Made by a program: the position numbers and the translations under genes. A stretch of 39,380 nt of DNA. It comes from Trichlorobacter thiogenes (GTDB lineage Bacteria; Desulfobacterota; Desulfuromonadia; Geobacterales; Pseudopelobacteraceae). Each line of letters opens with the position of its first letter. Within the stretch, counting starts at the first letter, position 1. The notes under the pieces were generated by a model that was not told where the DNA came from, did not search any database, and saw only the letters and a list, made by a program, of their open reading frames with translations. Shown here piece after piece: positions 16,811 to 25,559 of this stretch. The DNA lies in the NCBI RefSeq assembly GCF_900167465.1, contig NZ_FUWR01000013.1, positions 80,288 through 119,667 of the forward strand, read 5' to 3'.

Positions 16811-18706
16811 TCAGCGTATCACAAAATTGCTCAGTGTTACTTTTCCATTGGTACCACCAATGGTCACACTGCCGTTAATCGTTGTTACCCCACTCACGGT
16901 AGCAAAGCCACTGGCATAGCCCCCCAGCAGCGTCACGTTGACCGCACGGTTCAGATTCAGGTCTTCATTTAACTCCTTGTCTCTGACCCTGATGGTGGCA
17001 GTACTGCCGGCCTCGGCATAGGCCCCTGCAATACTGTTAAAGCTATTCTCTCCCAGCCTGGCTACATCCTCCTGCTCAAAGACCGCCGTCACATAGTGAC
17101 GTACATTCATAAAAAGCGAACAACTACTCCCTTCACAGTCTTGTTGCCAACCGACAAAAACAGAGCCCGCCTCAGGGGTGGCGAATAGTGAGACCGTCAT
17201 TGTTTTTGCATAGGCAGCAAAACAACTTGAACCACAGTCAATGCCAGGATAGTTGCTGGTCACTTTGCCACTGCCATTCCCTGTCTTTTGTACAATTATC
17301 AGGTTAGCCGGTTCAAAGGTTGCAGAACAGAGCTTGTCGCTGTCCATCTGCACGACACAGGTGTCGGATGTCCAGGGACACCCTCCACAACCGCCGCCCC
17401 CCCAACCGGTGAAGGCATTTTCCTGCGATGCAGGGGTAGCAAGCAGTGTCACATTGGAACCGGCAACAAAAGAAGAGCTGCAGCTGCTGCCGCAGTTGAT
17501 CCCGGCCGGAAGACTGGTCAGGGAGCCTGAGCCGGCACCATTACGGCTAATCGTCAGGGTATGGCCGGGCACAAACGAAACCGAGCAACTCCGCGGACGA
17601 TCCATGGTGACAGTGCAAACCGTATTGGTGCCGCAACTTGGGCAATCAGCACCCCAGCCGGTCACAACAGCGCCGTTTTCCGGTGTTGCGGTAAGGGTCA
17701 CCGGACTGTCTTTGGCATAGAACTCGCCACAATCACTACCGCAACTGATACCTGCCGGGCTGCTGGCAACACTGCCGGTGCCTGTTTTGGTCACAACCAG
17801 AGCTTGTCTTTCAGCCAGCCTGGACCAGAGCCACCAGACAGCCCGTCCCTTTTGTACGCAGTTCAGTTTCTGGCTATGGGCACAGTCACCGCAGTATGTT
17901 TCAGCCAGAGTTTTCAGATTGCTGTACTGATTGGCAGGATCTGCAAGCCACTGGACAGCCCAGTTTTGGTCAAGGCTATTGTTACCATCACTGTCATAAT
18001 CGCAATTATCGTTCGCCAGTCTGGTGTAGAACTCATTGCCGGACGGGTCATAGCTCTCAATATCGGCAAAATCAAACAGGATCTTGTTGTTTTGCTGTAC
18101 AAAGGTGCGAATCTGGTTATTGCGGTAGTGCAGTGTGCCTGCCGCCCCCCCGCCATCAAGATGTCCGGTCATATAGACAAACTGAATCCCCGGATACTCC
18201 TGTTCAAGCTGAGACATGGGGGTCAGATACTTATCGATCATATCCTGTTCAGAGTAGCTGGAGGCCTGACCGCACCAGGACCAGATCACTACGTTAATAG
18301 CCGGATTTGCTGTACCCCTGCCGGTGGACGGGTCCGGAGGACCAAGGTACTCACGAGTATTATCGTACCAGTCTGGATAATACCCCACATCCCCCGCCAT
18401 TGCGTAGTCGCGAAGATCCAGGCTGCCGTTGGCACCACCGGATGAAAATGAGTAGAGGGAGTTATAAGCGCTGAGGGCGCTCATGCCGGTTACCAGTTGG
18501 CTGCCATGGGAGGTATGGCCATACGCGATATGCAGGCTGCTTTTGGCCAGCGCCACCTCTGTTGGTGTCAGATCTACAGCTCTTGTGTGGTCAGCAACAA
18601 TAGCGGCATGCGCTGTAAGGGGCATCAGACAGGCCAGCAAAAACGCAAAAAACAACCCAAGGCAACATCCAGTGTTCTTTTTGCTCAGGACAGGTACGGA
18701 ATGCAT
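16811..18706 (-). CDS. Secreted protein with InlB-type repeats and a shared C-terminal module
   Basis: The start chosen is the ATG at 18706, preceded by GAGGAGGAGC; the frame is open further up to the kpsS stop but that part has no signal sequence. The protein of about 631 residues has a Sec signal peptide (CCLGLFFAFLLACLMPLTAHA). Next comes an unassigned N-terminal domain of about 280 residues with a YGHTSHGSQ motif and several Cys. Three Cys-rich divergent InlB B-repeat-like units follow (T-T-G-SG-V-S-PAGI-CGS-C plus TGW and CS-F patterns). The last 80 or so residues (GGYASGF, TTINGSVTI, LSNFVIR) match the end of the secreted protein encoded at 21163-22425. It probably sits at the cell surface. 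Function unknown. Confidence 0.75.
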   Translation of the reverse strand: MHSVPVLSKKNTGCCLGLFFAFLLACLMPLTAHAAIVADHTRAVDLTPTEVALAKSSLHIAYGHTSHGSQLVTGMSALSAYNSLYSFSSGGANGSLDLRDYAMAGDVGYYPDWYDNTREYLGPPDPSTGRGTANPAINVVIWSWCGQASSYSEQDMIDKYLTPMSQLEQEYPGIQFVYMTGHLDGGGAAGTLHYRNNQIRTFVQQNNKILFDFADIESYDPSGNEFYTRLANDNCDYDSDGNNSLDQNWAVQWLADPANQYSNLKTLAETYCGDCAHSQKLNCVQKGRAVWWLWSRLAERQALVVTKTGTGSVASSPAGISCGSDCGEFYAKDSPVTLTATPENGAVVTGWGADCPSCGTNTVCTVTMDRPRSCSVSFVPGHTLTISRNGAGSGSLTSLPAGINCGSSCSSSFVAGSNVTLLATPASQENAFTGWGGGGCGGCPWTSDTCVVQMDSDKLCSATFEPANLIIVQKTGNGSGKVTSNYPGIDCGSSCFAAYAKTMTVSLFATPEAGSVFVGWQQDCEGSSCSLFMNVRHYVTAVFEQEDVARLGENSFNSIAGAYAEAGSTATIRVRDKELNEDLNLNRAVNVTLLGGYASGFATVSGVTTINGSVTIGGTNGKVTLSNFVIR

Positions 18707-18813
18707 ACGCTCCTCCTCAAACAACAGGTTTGATACAGCAAAACTATGATCGCAGCAGTATATCTCACGTAAAACATACCTACGGAAGATCAAAACACAG
18801 AACAGCTTATAGC

Positions 18814-20049
18814 TCAATCAGGCCGAATCAGTCTTTCTAACGGAGAACGTTCTGAAGTCAGAGCGGGAACTGCGTGTTGCACCGCCAGTTCAATCCCCCG
18901 CTTGCAGTAAAATCCTCCGTTAATCTGTGTGGCCCGGATGACCACTGCCTTAAAACAGCGGAACAGCTCTTGATCAGGTGGCTCTGCGTCCTGCCAGAAC
19001 TGGTCCAGCTCCCCCTGAAAGGTCAGGCCAGCCAGGTTGTAGATCGGATCACTAAGCGTTATGACAGGGCATCCGTACTGTAATGCAACCCCGCCCACCG
19101 TGCTGTTAACCGTTACGGTTCCCCGGGCATGCTGCACCAGCGCCTCAAGATTGCCGGTTTCCAGATAATCTACCCTGCCGACAACAGCGTAACGCGCCTC
19201 AAGTTCTGCAATGATACGTGGATAGTTGACCAGCCCCATATCAAGCGGATGATTCTTGATCACCAACCGGCTGTCTGCAGGCGCATGCAGGGCAAACGAA
19301 GCCAGCACAAAGGCCATCACATCAGCCATATCTCTGAAATTGGAGTGATCCCGGATCTGGGCATCACTGTTCAGCTGTAACGGCAGAAGATAATAGGGGG
19401 TTTGTGAACTGATCAATGAATTGACAAGCACGCTATCTCGACGTTCATGCAGCGGTTTCAGGGCAAAACGCCGGACATAGCCGGCATACATGAGCGGCGC
19501 AATGTAAGGTGCATGGCTGCGGTAACCTGGATACAACAGGGGATTAACGACGCTCGCAAGATGATACAAAACATCATGGGCAGCCCTGATTTTGAGGGTT
19601 GTCTGAAAAGACTCGGCAACAAAGCCATCGCCAAACTGTTTACCAACTTCACGATACCAGGCAGAATCACGGGGCAGTAGGGAATGAGCATTGACCCCGT
19701 CCCGCTCCAGCGTCACCCAGTGTGGACGGAAATACCCTTCCTCAAAGACATGGACACGAATACCGCTTGATTGTGCCAGCTCCACAGCTGGTCTATGAAT
19801 GGGTCGTCGATCACCAAACAGGACAATGTCGCTGATCTGATGCTCCTCAAACGTACTTTTGAAAAAGGCCGGCAAGCCATCCAGACGTCCACGAAATGAG
19901 CAGGCAGACGCCCCACGCCAGTAGGCAGCATCACCACCATTAAAGTTAACTTTATGAACGCGGTGTCCTGCCCGGATCAACCGCTCTGCCAGACAGGCAA
20001 AAAAGGGGGAGCAGACCCCCTGTAAAAACAGGAAACGACGCAGTTGCAT
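18814..20049 (-). CDS. kpsS: KpsS-like capsule beta-Kdo transferase
   Basis: The protein has 411 residues and resembles KpsS over its length: LFLQGVCSPFFACLAERL, then HRVHKVNFNGGD, then VFEEGYFRPHWVTLE, and later IKNHPLDMG with VNSTVGGVALQYGCPVITL. In ABC-transporter-dependent capsules KpsS and KpsC build a short beta-linked Kdo oligomer on a lysophosphatidylglycerol anchor, to which the capsule chain is attached. The gene abuts kpsC directly (TAA then ATG) and a GGGAG in the end of kpsC serves as ribosome-binding site. The transporter genes (kpsM/kpsT/kpsE type) are not in this window. Confidence 0.87.
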   Translation of the reverse strand: MQLRRFLFLQGVCSPFFACLAERLIRAGHRVHKVNFNGGDAAYWRGASACSFRGRLDGLPAFFKSTFEEHQISDIVLFGDRRPIHRPAVELAQSSGIRVHVFEEGYFRPHWVTLERDGVNAHSLLPRDSAWYREVGKQFGDGFVAESFQTTLKIRAAHDVLYHLASVVNPLLYPGYRSHAPYIAPLMYAGYVRRFALKPLHERRDSVLVNSLISSQTPYYLLPLQLNSDAQIRDHSNFRDMADVMAFVLASFALHAPADSRLVIKNHPLDMGLVNYPRIIAELEARYAVVGRVDYLETGNLEALVQHARGTVTVNSTVGGVALQYGCPVITLSDPIYNLAGLTFQGELDQFWQDAEPPDQELFRCFKAVVIRATQINGGFYCKRGIELAVQHAVPALTSERSPLERLIRPD

Positions 20050-21090
20050 TTATCTGACTCCCACAACAAAACGAAGCACAATTCTTTTAAGCCTGATCCA
20101 TAACGTCTCGGTTACAGATGACTGTTCGCGCCAGGCCACAAGTTCATCCAGCGCCTGCTCCGCAGTAATCAACCGACCGCTGCTTCTGCTGATATAGCAA
20201 GGGTACAGCAGCAGACTCCCGGCAACCAGTTCATCCAGCGTCAACCGGCGGATACGCCGTTCAAGCGGTATAACGTCCGCTGTCAACCCCCAGCCACTAT
20301 AAAACGGTTGACCGTAACACGTAACCTTTTTACCGCGCAGAAGCGCTTCAAAGCCAGTTAACGATGTCATGGTATGAACTTCATCCATCTGGGGCAGCAA
20401 TGTTCCCATGGGAGCATCTGTTATCTGCTCATCACACCAGTTTCGGGCCAGATCTTCAGCCTGTCCTTTGGCCCGCAGGCCGGCCAGCACATCGGGATGG
20501 GGTTTATAGATCAGGTAGGCATCTGGATGGGCTGCCCGCACCGCCTGTAGCAGTCCCATATTGGTCTTGATACCGGGTGCGCCAAAGGCCAGTGAGGCAT
20601 CCGACTCCACCTGCCCCGGCACCAGAATGATCCGCCTCTGATTGTCAGGTCGCTGCCATCCTCCGGCGCCGACATTATACTTGGTGAGTCCGGCAGCAAC
20701 CAGACGTCCGCGCAGCCGGGCAGCACGCTGACATTGCTCATCGGAAAAAACAGTGGTCTGCAACAACGTTTCAAGGTCAGAGGGCTGTGTGGCATCAAAG
20801 TAGATCCCCTGCCGATCAATCACCCAGGAAACCGGACGGGTCAGGTCTGCCCCCAGACCAACTGAGCGGATAAAGCCATCTTCCAGTCGAATAACCGTTA
20901 CCTGATCAGCCAGACCGGACAGATCTCTGCGCCCCCAAACTGCCAGGATTGAGCCGGACGGAACCTGCTTAATCTGTGTAACGAACCGCACTTGACTGCC
21001 AGCAAAGCAGGAACGCAGACTTGCCTTCTTCCAATGGGAAAAATCAAGCGCATACACCCTTGGGGGTATGACCGGGGTATCAAGAGACAT
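20050..21090 (-). CDS. kpsC: KpsC-like capsule Kdo transferase, single-domain form
   Basis: The protein has 346 residues, about half of enterobacterial KpsC (about 675), which carries two different Kdo-transferase domains in a row. Recognisable stretches are RLEDGFIRSVGLGADL, ILVPGQVESDAS, LIYKPHPDV and VHTMTSLTGFEALLRGKKV followed by YGQPFYSGWG, all typical of the KpsC/LipA family. With only one domain it may add a single type of Kdo linkage or work with KpsS in a reduced linker. ATG at 21090 with AGGATG upstream. It is followed without gap by kpsS, and a secreted-protein gene lies 72 bp upstream on the same strand. Confidence 0.85.
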   Translation of the reverse strand: MSLDTPVIPPRVYALDFSHWKKASLRSCFAGSQVRFVTQIKQVPSGSILAVWGRRDLSGLADQVTVIRLEDGFIRSVGLGADLTRPVSWVIDRQGIYFDATQPSDLETLLQTTVFSDEQCQRAARLRGRLVAAGLTKYNVGAGGWQRPDNQRRIILVPGQVESDASLAFGAPGIKTNMGLLQAVRAAHPDAYLIYKPHPDVLAGLRAKGQAEDLARNWCDEQITDAPMGTLLPQMDEVHTMTSLTGFEALLRGKKVTCYGQPFYSGWGLTADVIPLERRIRRLTLDELVAGSLLLYPCYISRSSGRLITAEQALDELVAWREQSSVTETLWIRLKRIVLRFVVGVR

Positions 21091-21162
21091 CCAAACATCC
21101 TGTACAGAAAACGTCAGCCGCTGACCAGATACAGCTTCACTATGCCAGCTTTGCCTGCTGTT

Positions 21163-22425
21163 CTATTTGATTTTCAGATTATCCAGCACAACGCTACCGC
21201 TGCTGACCGTAAGAACACCGTGCAACGTGGTATAACCGGTATGACTGCCAAAACCGTCGGCATACCCACCCTGCAGAATAATACCAATTCCGCGGTTTAC
21301 CAGCAGATCCTCAACAAAAGTCAGATCACGGGCCATAAGGGTAGCGCCGTCACCAGCAGCAAGATAAGCGTCGTTCAGGGTTCCATAGCTGGTGCCGTTG
21401 ACCTTGACATTGTTCTGAACCGTAAAGGTTGAAGTAACCGACCTGTCCGTATCCATAAGGACACTGCAGCCATTACCACCGGTACATGCGCCGGACCAGA
21501 TGCTGAAATCAAAGCCGGTATTTCCTGTTGCCGTAAGAACTACCGTACTGCCAGCATCAAAAACAGCAGCACAACCGCTACTGTTGCCTGCAGCGCAACT
21601 GATTCCGACCGGATCACTGATAACAGAGCCACTACCAACAATAGCAACCGTAAGCTGTTTCTGCGCTTCAGCAACAACCACGGTTAAGGCTGCTGAGGTA
21701 GAGCTGCTGTTTTTTAGATCGCCACCATAAAACGCCGTAATTGCATGACTGCCCACAGCCAATGCAGATGTACTGAAAGTGGCCAGACCGTTACTGACAG
21801 TTCCTGTTCCCAGCGTGGTACTGCCTTCCTTGAAGGTCACCGTACCGGTAGGCAGGGCTGTTCCGCTCTTGGTAACCACAGCGGCCAAGGTGATCTCCTG
21901 CCCTTGTGTTACCGGGTTTACTGAAGCGCCCAGCGTTGTGGTGGTTGCCTTTTGCACAACTGTAAAATTACCACCAAGGGTCAGACTGTAGCTGCCATAC
22001 TGCGGATAGACAGCATCTGCCCCGGAAGCGTAGCTGGTAATAACCAGATAATAGGTTGTGTTTGCAGCCAGACCGGTTTTCGTCAACTGCGCATGGGGGT
22101 AGCCTGCACTGTCATCATCCGCAGCAAGGATGTTTGACTGGGGTGCAGCAGGGTTAAAGGATGAATACAATGCAAGAAACGAGTCAAACTGCGTAGTATT
22201 CCCCATTGTGGCGGTTAGCGTATCGCCCGCGCTGGTGGTCCTTATTTCAAGAACCTCATAGGGCAAAGAGGTATTGGCAGAAACGGGAAATCCGCTACGG
22301 TCACTAACCCGGTTCATGGTGGGATATGATGCATCCAGACCGCCGGTTACTATAACAGCAGCCTGTGCTGTAACCGAAAGCCCCCAGATAGCAGCAACCG
22401 CAACCAGGATTCTAAAAAGACGCAT
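21163..22425 (-). CDS. Secreted Ig-like/InlB-repeat protein with shared C-terminal module
   Basis: The ATG at 22425 follows ACAGGAGGATATGT and starts a signal peptide (MRLFRILVAVAAIWGLSV, cleavage after TAQA). The protein of about 420 residues has an N-terminal PPC-like beta domain (about 20-160), a bacterial Ig-like domain (TTLGASVNPVTQGQEITL to AFYGGDLKNSSS), one InlB-type repeat with paired Cys, and a C-terminal region of about 80 residues (GGYADGFGSHTGYTTLHG, VLDNLKIK). That end matches the end of the protein encoded at 16811-18706. It is likely exported and surface exposed. Its gene lies between three tail-collar genes and kpsC. Function unknown. Confidence 0.75.
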   Translation of the reverse strand: MRLFRILVAVAAIWGLSVTAQAAVIVTGGLDASYPTMNRVSDRSGFPVSANTSLPYEVLEIRTTSAGDTLTATMGNTTQFDSFLALYSSFNPAAPQSNILAADDDSAGYPHAQLTKTGLAANTTYYLVITSYASGADAVYPQYGSYSLTLGGNFTVVQKATTTTLGASVNPVTQGQEITLAAVVTKSGTALPTGTVTFKEGSTTLGTGTVSNGLATFSTSALAVGSHAITAFYGGDLKNSSSTSAALTVVVAEAQKQLTVAIVGSGSVISDPVGISCAAGNSSGCAAVFDAGSTVVLTATGNTGFDFSIWSGACTGGNGCSVLMDTDRSVTSTFTVQNNVKVNGTSYGTLNDAYLAAGDGATLMARDLTFVEDLLVNRGIGIILQGGYADGFGSHTGYTTLHGVLTVSSGSVVLDNLKIK

Positions 22426-22441
22426 ACATATCCTCCTGTAA

Positions 22442-23035
22442 TTACGGTCTTGGCGGAAAAACACCCTGAAGTGCAATAATGCAGTTAAGGGTCATATAGG
22501 GCATCATGTTGTTGTGGGGTTGTCCACCACCGGCTGTTACAATAGCCGATGAAGCAAAGCTGGAGCTACCATCCGGGCCATACTGTTTACCACTGGCAGG
22601 CTGGGCGTAGTATGCGCCTGATGGACTGGTAGCTGTTCCTGTGGCCGTTGAGACGTTTACCGCATGATTGTGGTTCGGCAGCTCAGTAGCGGTCAAAGTA
22701 TGGCTCGTCTCGCCAGCGGACTCTCCCTGACTATATACTGATGTCCCCGGAGACTGGCCCGCATGCAGCAGCACCCTGCCCTGCATATCCGGCAGGGCAA
22801 AGTTTGATTTACCATCCCCGCCATACTGGGTACCCAGCAGGGAGAAGAGCGCTGTATACTGGCTTATCGGCAGAATCTGGCCATTACAAAAAGCCCATCC
22901 CTTGGGAGCAAAATTGTATGGCACCCAGAGGATCTTTCCTATAAATGGCTCATCATCTGCATGGGACACCCCGGTTGCTACCCCCCCTAAACAAAACAGG
23001 CAAAACAGCATATATTTCACCAAATCTCTTCGCAT
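22442..23035 (-). CDS. Exported tail-collar-domain protein (MdpB-like), copy 1
   Basis: The protein has about 197 residues. A signal peptide (FCLFCLGGVATGVSHA) precedes a phage tail-collar fold: FIGKILWVPYNFAPKGWAFC, NGQILPISQYTALFSLLGT, YGGDGKSNFALPDMQGR, then LPNHNHAV and the end LNCIIALQGVFP. These motifs define the microcystin-dependent-protein/tail-collar family of bacterial non-phage proteins, whose role is poorly known. The frame may start at GTG (23038) or ATG (23035); ATG is preferred because AAGGAG is 8 nt away. It is the last of three tandem paralogues and is followed by the secreted Ig-like gene. Confidence 0.85.
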   Translation of the reverse strand: MRRDLVKYMLFCLFCLGGVATGVSHADDEPFIGKILWVPYNFAPKGWAFCNGQILPISQYTALFSLLGTQYGGDGKSNFALPDMQGRVLLHAGQSPGTSVYSQGESAGETSHTLTATELPNHNHAVNVSTATGTATSPSGAYYAQPASGKQYGPDGSSSFASSAIVTAGGGQPHNNMMPYMTLNCIIALQGVFPPRP

Positions 23036-23055
23036 CACGATCTCCTTGTACCCTT

Positions 23056-23640
23056 CTAATCCCGGGTTGGGAAATACCCCTGCAATGCAATAATGCAGTT
23101 CAGGGTACTATACGGTTTCATGTTCTCATGGGGCTGGCTGTTGCCGGTTGCTGCCACAGCACCGGAAGCCATGCTTGCGGTAGCTGAGCTTCCGTAGGCG
23201 GAACCGCCCCCGCTGCTCTTGGCCGGATAGTTGTTGGTGGGATCAATGGCACTGCCTTCTCGCGGGTCAGCTTTCAGGCTATGGGTATGGATCGGCATTT
23301 CCTGTGACGTCAGACTATGGGATTCCTCCCCGCCCTTACTGCCAAGTGTGTACGTACTACTCACATGGATCGGCGTGCGGCCCTGCATATCCGGCAGGGC
23401 AAAATTCGTGCGCCCATCGCCACCAAAGGTCGTACCCAACAGAGAAAAGAGTGCCTGATTCTGTAGTATTGGCAACAACTGACCATCACACTTTGCCCAG
23501 TATCTGGGGGCATAATTAAAAGCCACCCATCTGATCTCACCAAGCCAAGGATCTGCCTGTACCGGGACAGCACAACAGGCAACCAGTAACATCGCCAGAG
23601 ACAATAGCTTACTGATTTGAAGTTTGACACAGGGCAGCAT
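23056..23640 (-). CDS. Exported tail-collar-domain protein (MdpB-like), copy 2
   Basis: The protein has 194 residues from the ATG at 23640, which has AGGAGG upstream. Signal peptide (LLSLAMLLVACCAVPVQA), then the collar pattern WLGEIRWVAFNYAPRYWAKC, DGQLLPILQNQALFSLLGT, FGGDGRTNFALPDMQGR and the end LNCIIALQGYFPTRD. It differs from copy 1 mainly between the DMQGR motif and the C-terminus, the part that varies most in the family. No tail-tube, tape-measure or other phage genes are near, so it is not a prophage remnant. Confidence 0.85.
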   Translation of the reverse strand: MLPCVKLQISKLLSLAMLLVACCAVPVQADPWLGEIRWVAFNYAPRYWAKCDGQLLPILQNQALFSLLGTTFGGDGRTNFALPDMQGRTPIHVSSTYTLGSKGGEESHSLTSQEMPIHTHSLKADPREGSAIDPTNNYPAKSSGGGSAYGSSATASMASGAVAATGNSQPHENMKPYSTLNCIIALQGYFPTRD

Positions 23641-23651
23641 ACGAGAACCTC

Positions 23652-24272
23652 CTAGTTTTGAGACGGATAAATGCCGGCCCAAGAAATACAGCACTTCATC
23701 ACCAGATAGGGTTGCAGATTGTTGTGGGGTTGCGAACCGCCTGCCTGGGACAAGGCATTGCTCGGCAGGGTTTTAGCGCTGGTTGCTGTACTGTTGTAAA
23801 CCGGCGTTGCTGCAGTGGTAGTGCCAGGGATTTTACCCGTGGGAGATGCAGACTTCTCTGCACCGCTGTGGACTGACAGCCCGTGGGTATGGGATGGCAG
23901 CTGGTTTGTGGTAAGCGTAACCGTCTCCGCCCCGCCGGTTTGTCCAAGTGTACGGGTGGTAAGCCCGGAACCTGTTCCCTGATGCACCATGGTTCGCCCC
24001 TGGATATTGGGCAGGGCAAAGGTGTATTGACCATCACCACCATAGGTAGTGCCGATCAGGCTGAATAAGGCGTCATATTCAGCAATAGGTAGCTGTTGCC
24101 CGTTACACTCTAACCAGCCGTTAGGACAAAAGCTCCAACCACCACACATTACTTCACCAATAAAAGGATCTTCAGCGTGGAGATTTGGTACAGGTAATAA
24201 GCCGGTTAAGAGCACCAAAGCCGCTATAGCAACCGGCCGTGCCACTGCATTTTGCCAGCGTTTTATCATCAT
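23652..24272 (-). CDS. Exported tail-collar-domain protein (MdpB-like), copy 3
   Basis: The protein has about 206 residues from the ATG at 24272 (AGGAGGAACC before it). Signal peptide (VAIAALVLLTGLLPVPNLHA), then FIGEVMCGGWSFCPNGWLEC, NGQQLPIAEYDALFSLIGT, YGGDGQYTFALPNIQGR, LPSHTHGL and the end MKCCISWAGIYP. It has more Cys than its two relatives (MCGG, SFC, LEC, KCC) and a divergent C-terminus. It is the first transcribed of the three and lies behind a candidate promoter at 24323-24350. Confidence 0.85.
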   Translation of the reverse strand: MMIKRWQNAVARPVAIAALVLLTGLLPVPNLHAEDPFIGEVMCGGWSFCPNGWLECNGQQLPIAEYDALFSLIGTTYGGDGQYTFALPNIQGRTMVHQGTGSGLTTRTLGQTGGAETVTLTTNQLPSHTHGLSVHSGAEKSASPTGKIPGTTTAATPVYNSTATSAKTLPSNALSQAGGSQPHNNLQPYLVMKCCISWAGIYPSQN

Positions 24273-24322
24273 GGTTCCTCCTGTTTTTACCTGCATTCAA
24301 AGCGCAAAAAACCGAATAAGTA

Positions 24323-24350
24323 AGTATACACGGCTTTGCCCGTTACACAA
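24323..24350 (-). promoter_or_regulatory. Candidate sigma-70 promoter for the collar/secreted-protein genes
   Basis: On the minus strand TTGTGT (24350-24345) is followed after 16 bp by TATACT (24328-24323), about 50 bp before the start of collar copy 3. The -10 box matches at five of six positions, the -35 at three. The gap between this gene and the GT4 stop is 119 bp, the longest in this part of the locus, which supports a local start. Confidence 0.4.
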
Positions 24351-24391
24351 CCGGCCGACCAATAAAAATCTTTCGACAAGCTTCCGGGTTA

Positions 24392-25558
24392 TTAGTGTGT
24401 AAGCTGCTGTAACAGCAGCTCTACTTTGCAGAAATGGTCCTGCCAGGTGGGGGGATGATAGCCGCTGATTCGTTGCAGTTGTTCCGTCCGTTTCCGACTG
24501 TCTGAACTGCTGTAGTCAGTAATCAGCCCCAGCCAGCCCAGGGCGTCCAGCGGATCACAGTAGTCAGGCAGATCACCGGCTATCTCATGAAACACCGGCA
24601 GGTCACTTGCAATCACCGGCGTACCGCATGCCAGGGCCTCCACCAGCGGCAGGCCAAAGCCCTCGACAAAGGAGGGAAACAGCAAAGCCTGTGCATATTG
24701 AAGCCAGTTGGCAAGCTCGCTATCCGAACAGGAAGCATGTTCAATAATATGGCCCTTAACCGCTTCGCAGCGTTCCAGCAGATCAACCACATTCTCGCAC
24801 TCCCAGCCACGTTGACCAATCAGCACCAGCAGCGGCGCCCGGTTTCCCAGTTGCTCCACCAGGCGTTTCCAGACCTGCAGTAGCAACAGGTGATTTTTGC
24901 GTGGTTCAATGGTGCCAAGCACCACAAAGTAGGGACGATCAACAAGGCGTACCGCGGAAGGAGGGGGAAATACAGGTGGCGCCAGAAAGGCTGGTTGTGC
25001 AGGTGGCAGACAGATCCCCTGTGCATCGGCAAAACGGGCCAGTTCATCCAGGGTGGCCTGAGAGTTGGTGATCACCCCCTGGGCCAGTTCCAATACCGTC
25101 TTCATTCTGATCCGGTGACGTTCCCCTTCACCGGGGCGACAGTACTCAGGATGGGTAATCGGTATCAGATCATGCACCAGAAAAACGGGGCGAACCTTCA
25201 TTTTCCTCAACAGATCCGGGTAACGATGATATTCAAGTCCGCTATGACCAATGTTTAGAAAAACAGAACCGCTCAAATCGCGTTGACGAATACCTGCGGC
25301 AGCCCCCTGGGCAATCAATCGCCAGGCATGGGCCTTAAAATCAACAGGCGGTGTAAGCAGCAGATGAAAGAGCGTTTGAGAAAGCTTTTCCGTCAGCACG
25401 ACATGAAAGCGACCATCACGGACAAAGGCCCGTGACCGCTCGCCGTACTGGCTGACATAGGCGAGGGCTACCCGATCAACGCCGGTGGGCAGCCGCCCTT
25501 TCATCAGCCTGCCCACCAGACGGGATACGTCAATCAGGAAAGGATAGTTGCCCTTCAT
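24392..25558 (-). CDS. GT4-family glycosyltransferase (mannosyltransferase-like)
   Basis: The protein has 388 residues, a GT-B-fold retaining glycosyltransferase. VFLVHDLIPITHPEYC and ITNSQATLDEL lie in the N-terminal lobe; LGTIEPRKNHLLLL, FPSFVEGFGLPLVEAL and CGTPVIASDLPVFHEI form the C-terminal nucleotide-sugar site. This motif set is typical of mannosyl/rhamnosyl transferases in capsule and O-antigen loci. The start ATG follows the export-lipoprotein stop after 1 nt (TAATATG), so the two are co-translated. It should act in the cytoplasm on the growing lipid-linked or Kdo-linked chain. Donor and linkage are unknown. Confidence 0.87.
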   Translation of the reverse strand: MKGNYPFLIDVSRLVGRLMKGRLPTGVDRVALAYVSQYGERSRAFVRDGRFHVVLTEKLSQTLFHLLLTPPVDFKAHAWRLIAQGAAAGIRQRDLSGSVFLNIGHSGLEYHRYPDLLRKMKVRPVFLVHDLIPITHPEYCRPGEGERHRIRMKTVLELAQGVITNSQATLDELARFADAQGICLPPAQPAFLAPPVFPPPSAVRLVDRPYFVVLGTIEPRKNHLLLLQVWKRLVEQLGNRAPLLVLIGQRGWECENVVDLLERCEAVKGHIIEHASCSDSELANWLQYAQALLFPSFVEGFGLPLVEALACGTPVIASDLPVFHEIAGDLPDYCDPLDALGWLGLITDYSSSDSRKRTEQLQRISGYHPPTWQDHFCKVELLLQQLTH

Positions 25559-25559
25559 A

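Noticed and set aside
17561..18445. Long + strand reading frame opposite the secreted InlB-repeat gene
   Set aside because: It lies fully antisense to a gene with signal peptide and recognisable repeats, has no good ribosome-binding site and no family motif.
22442..24272. Prophage tail module
   Set aside because: All three collar proteins have signal peptides and no other phage structural, lysis or integrase genes are near.
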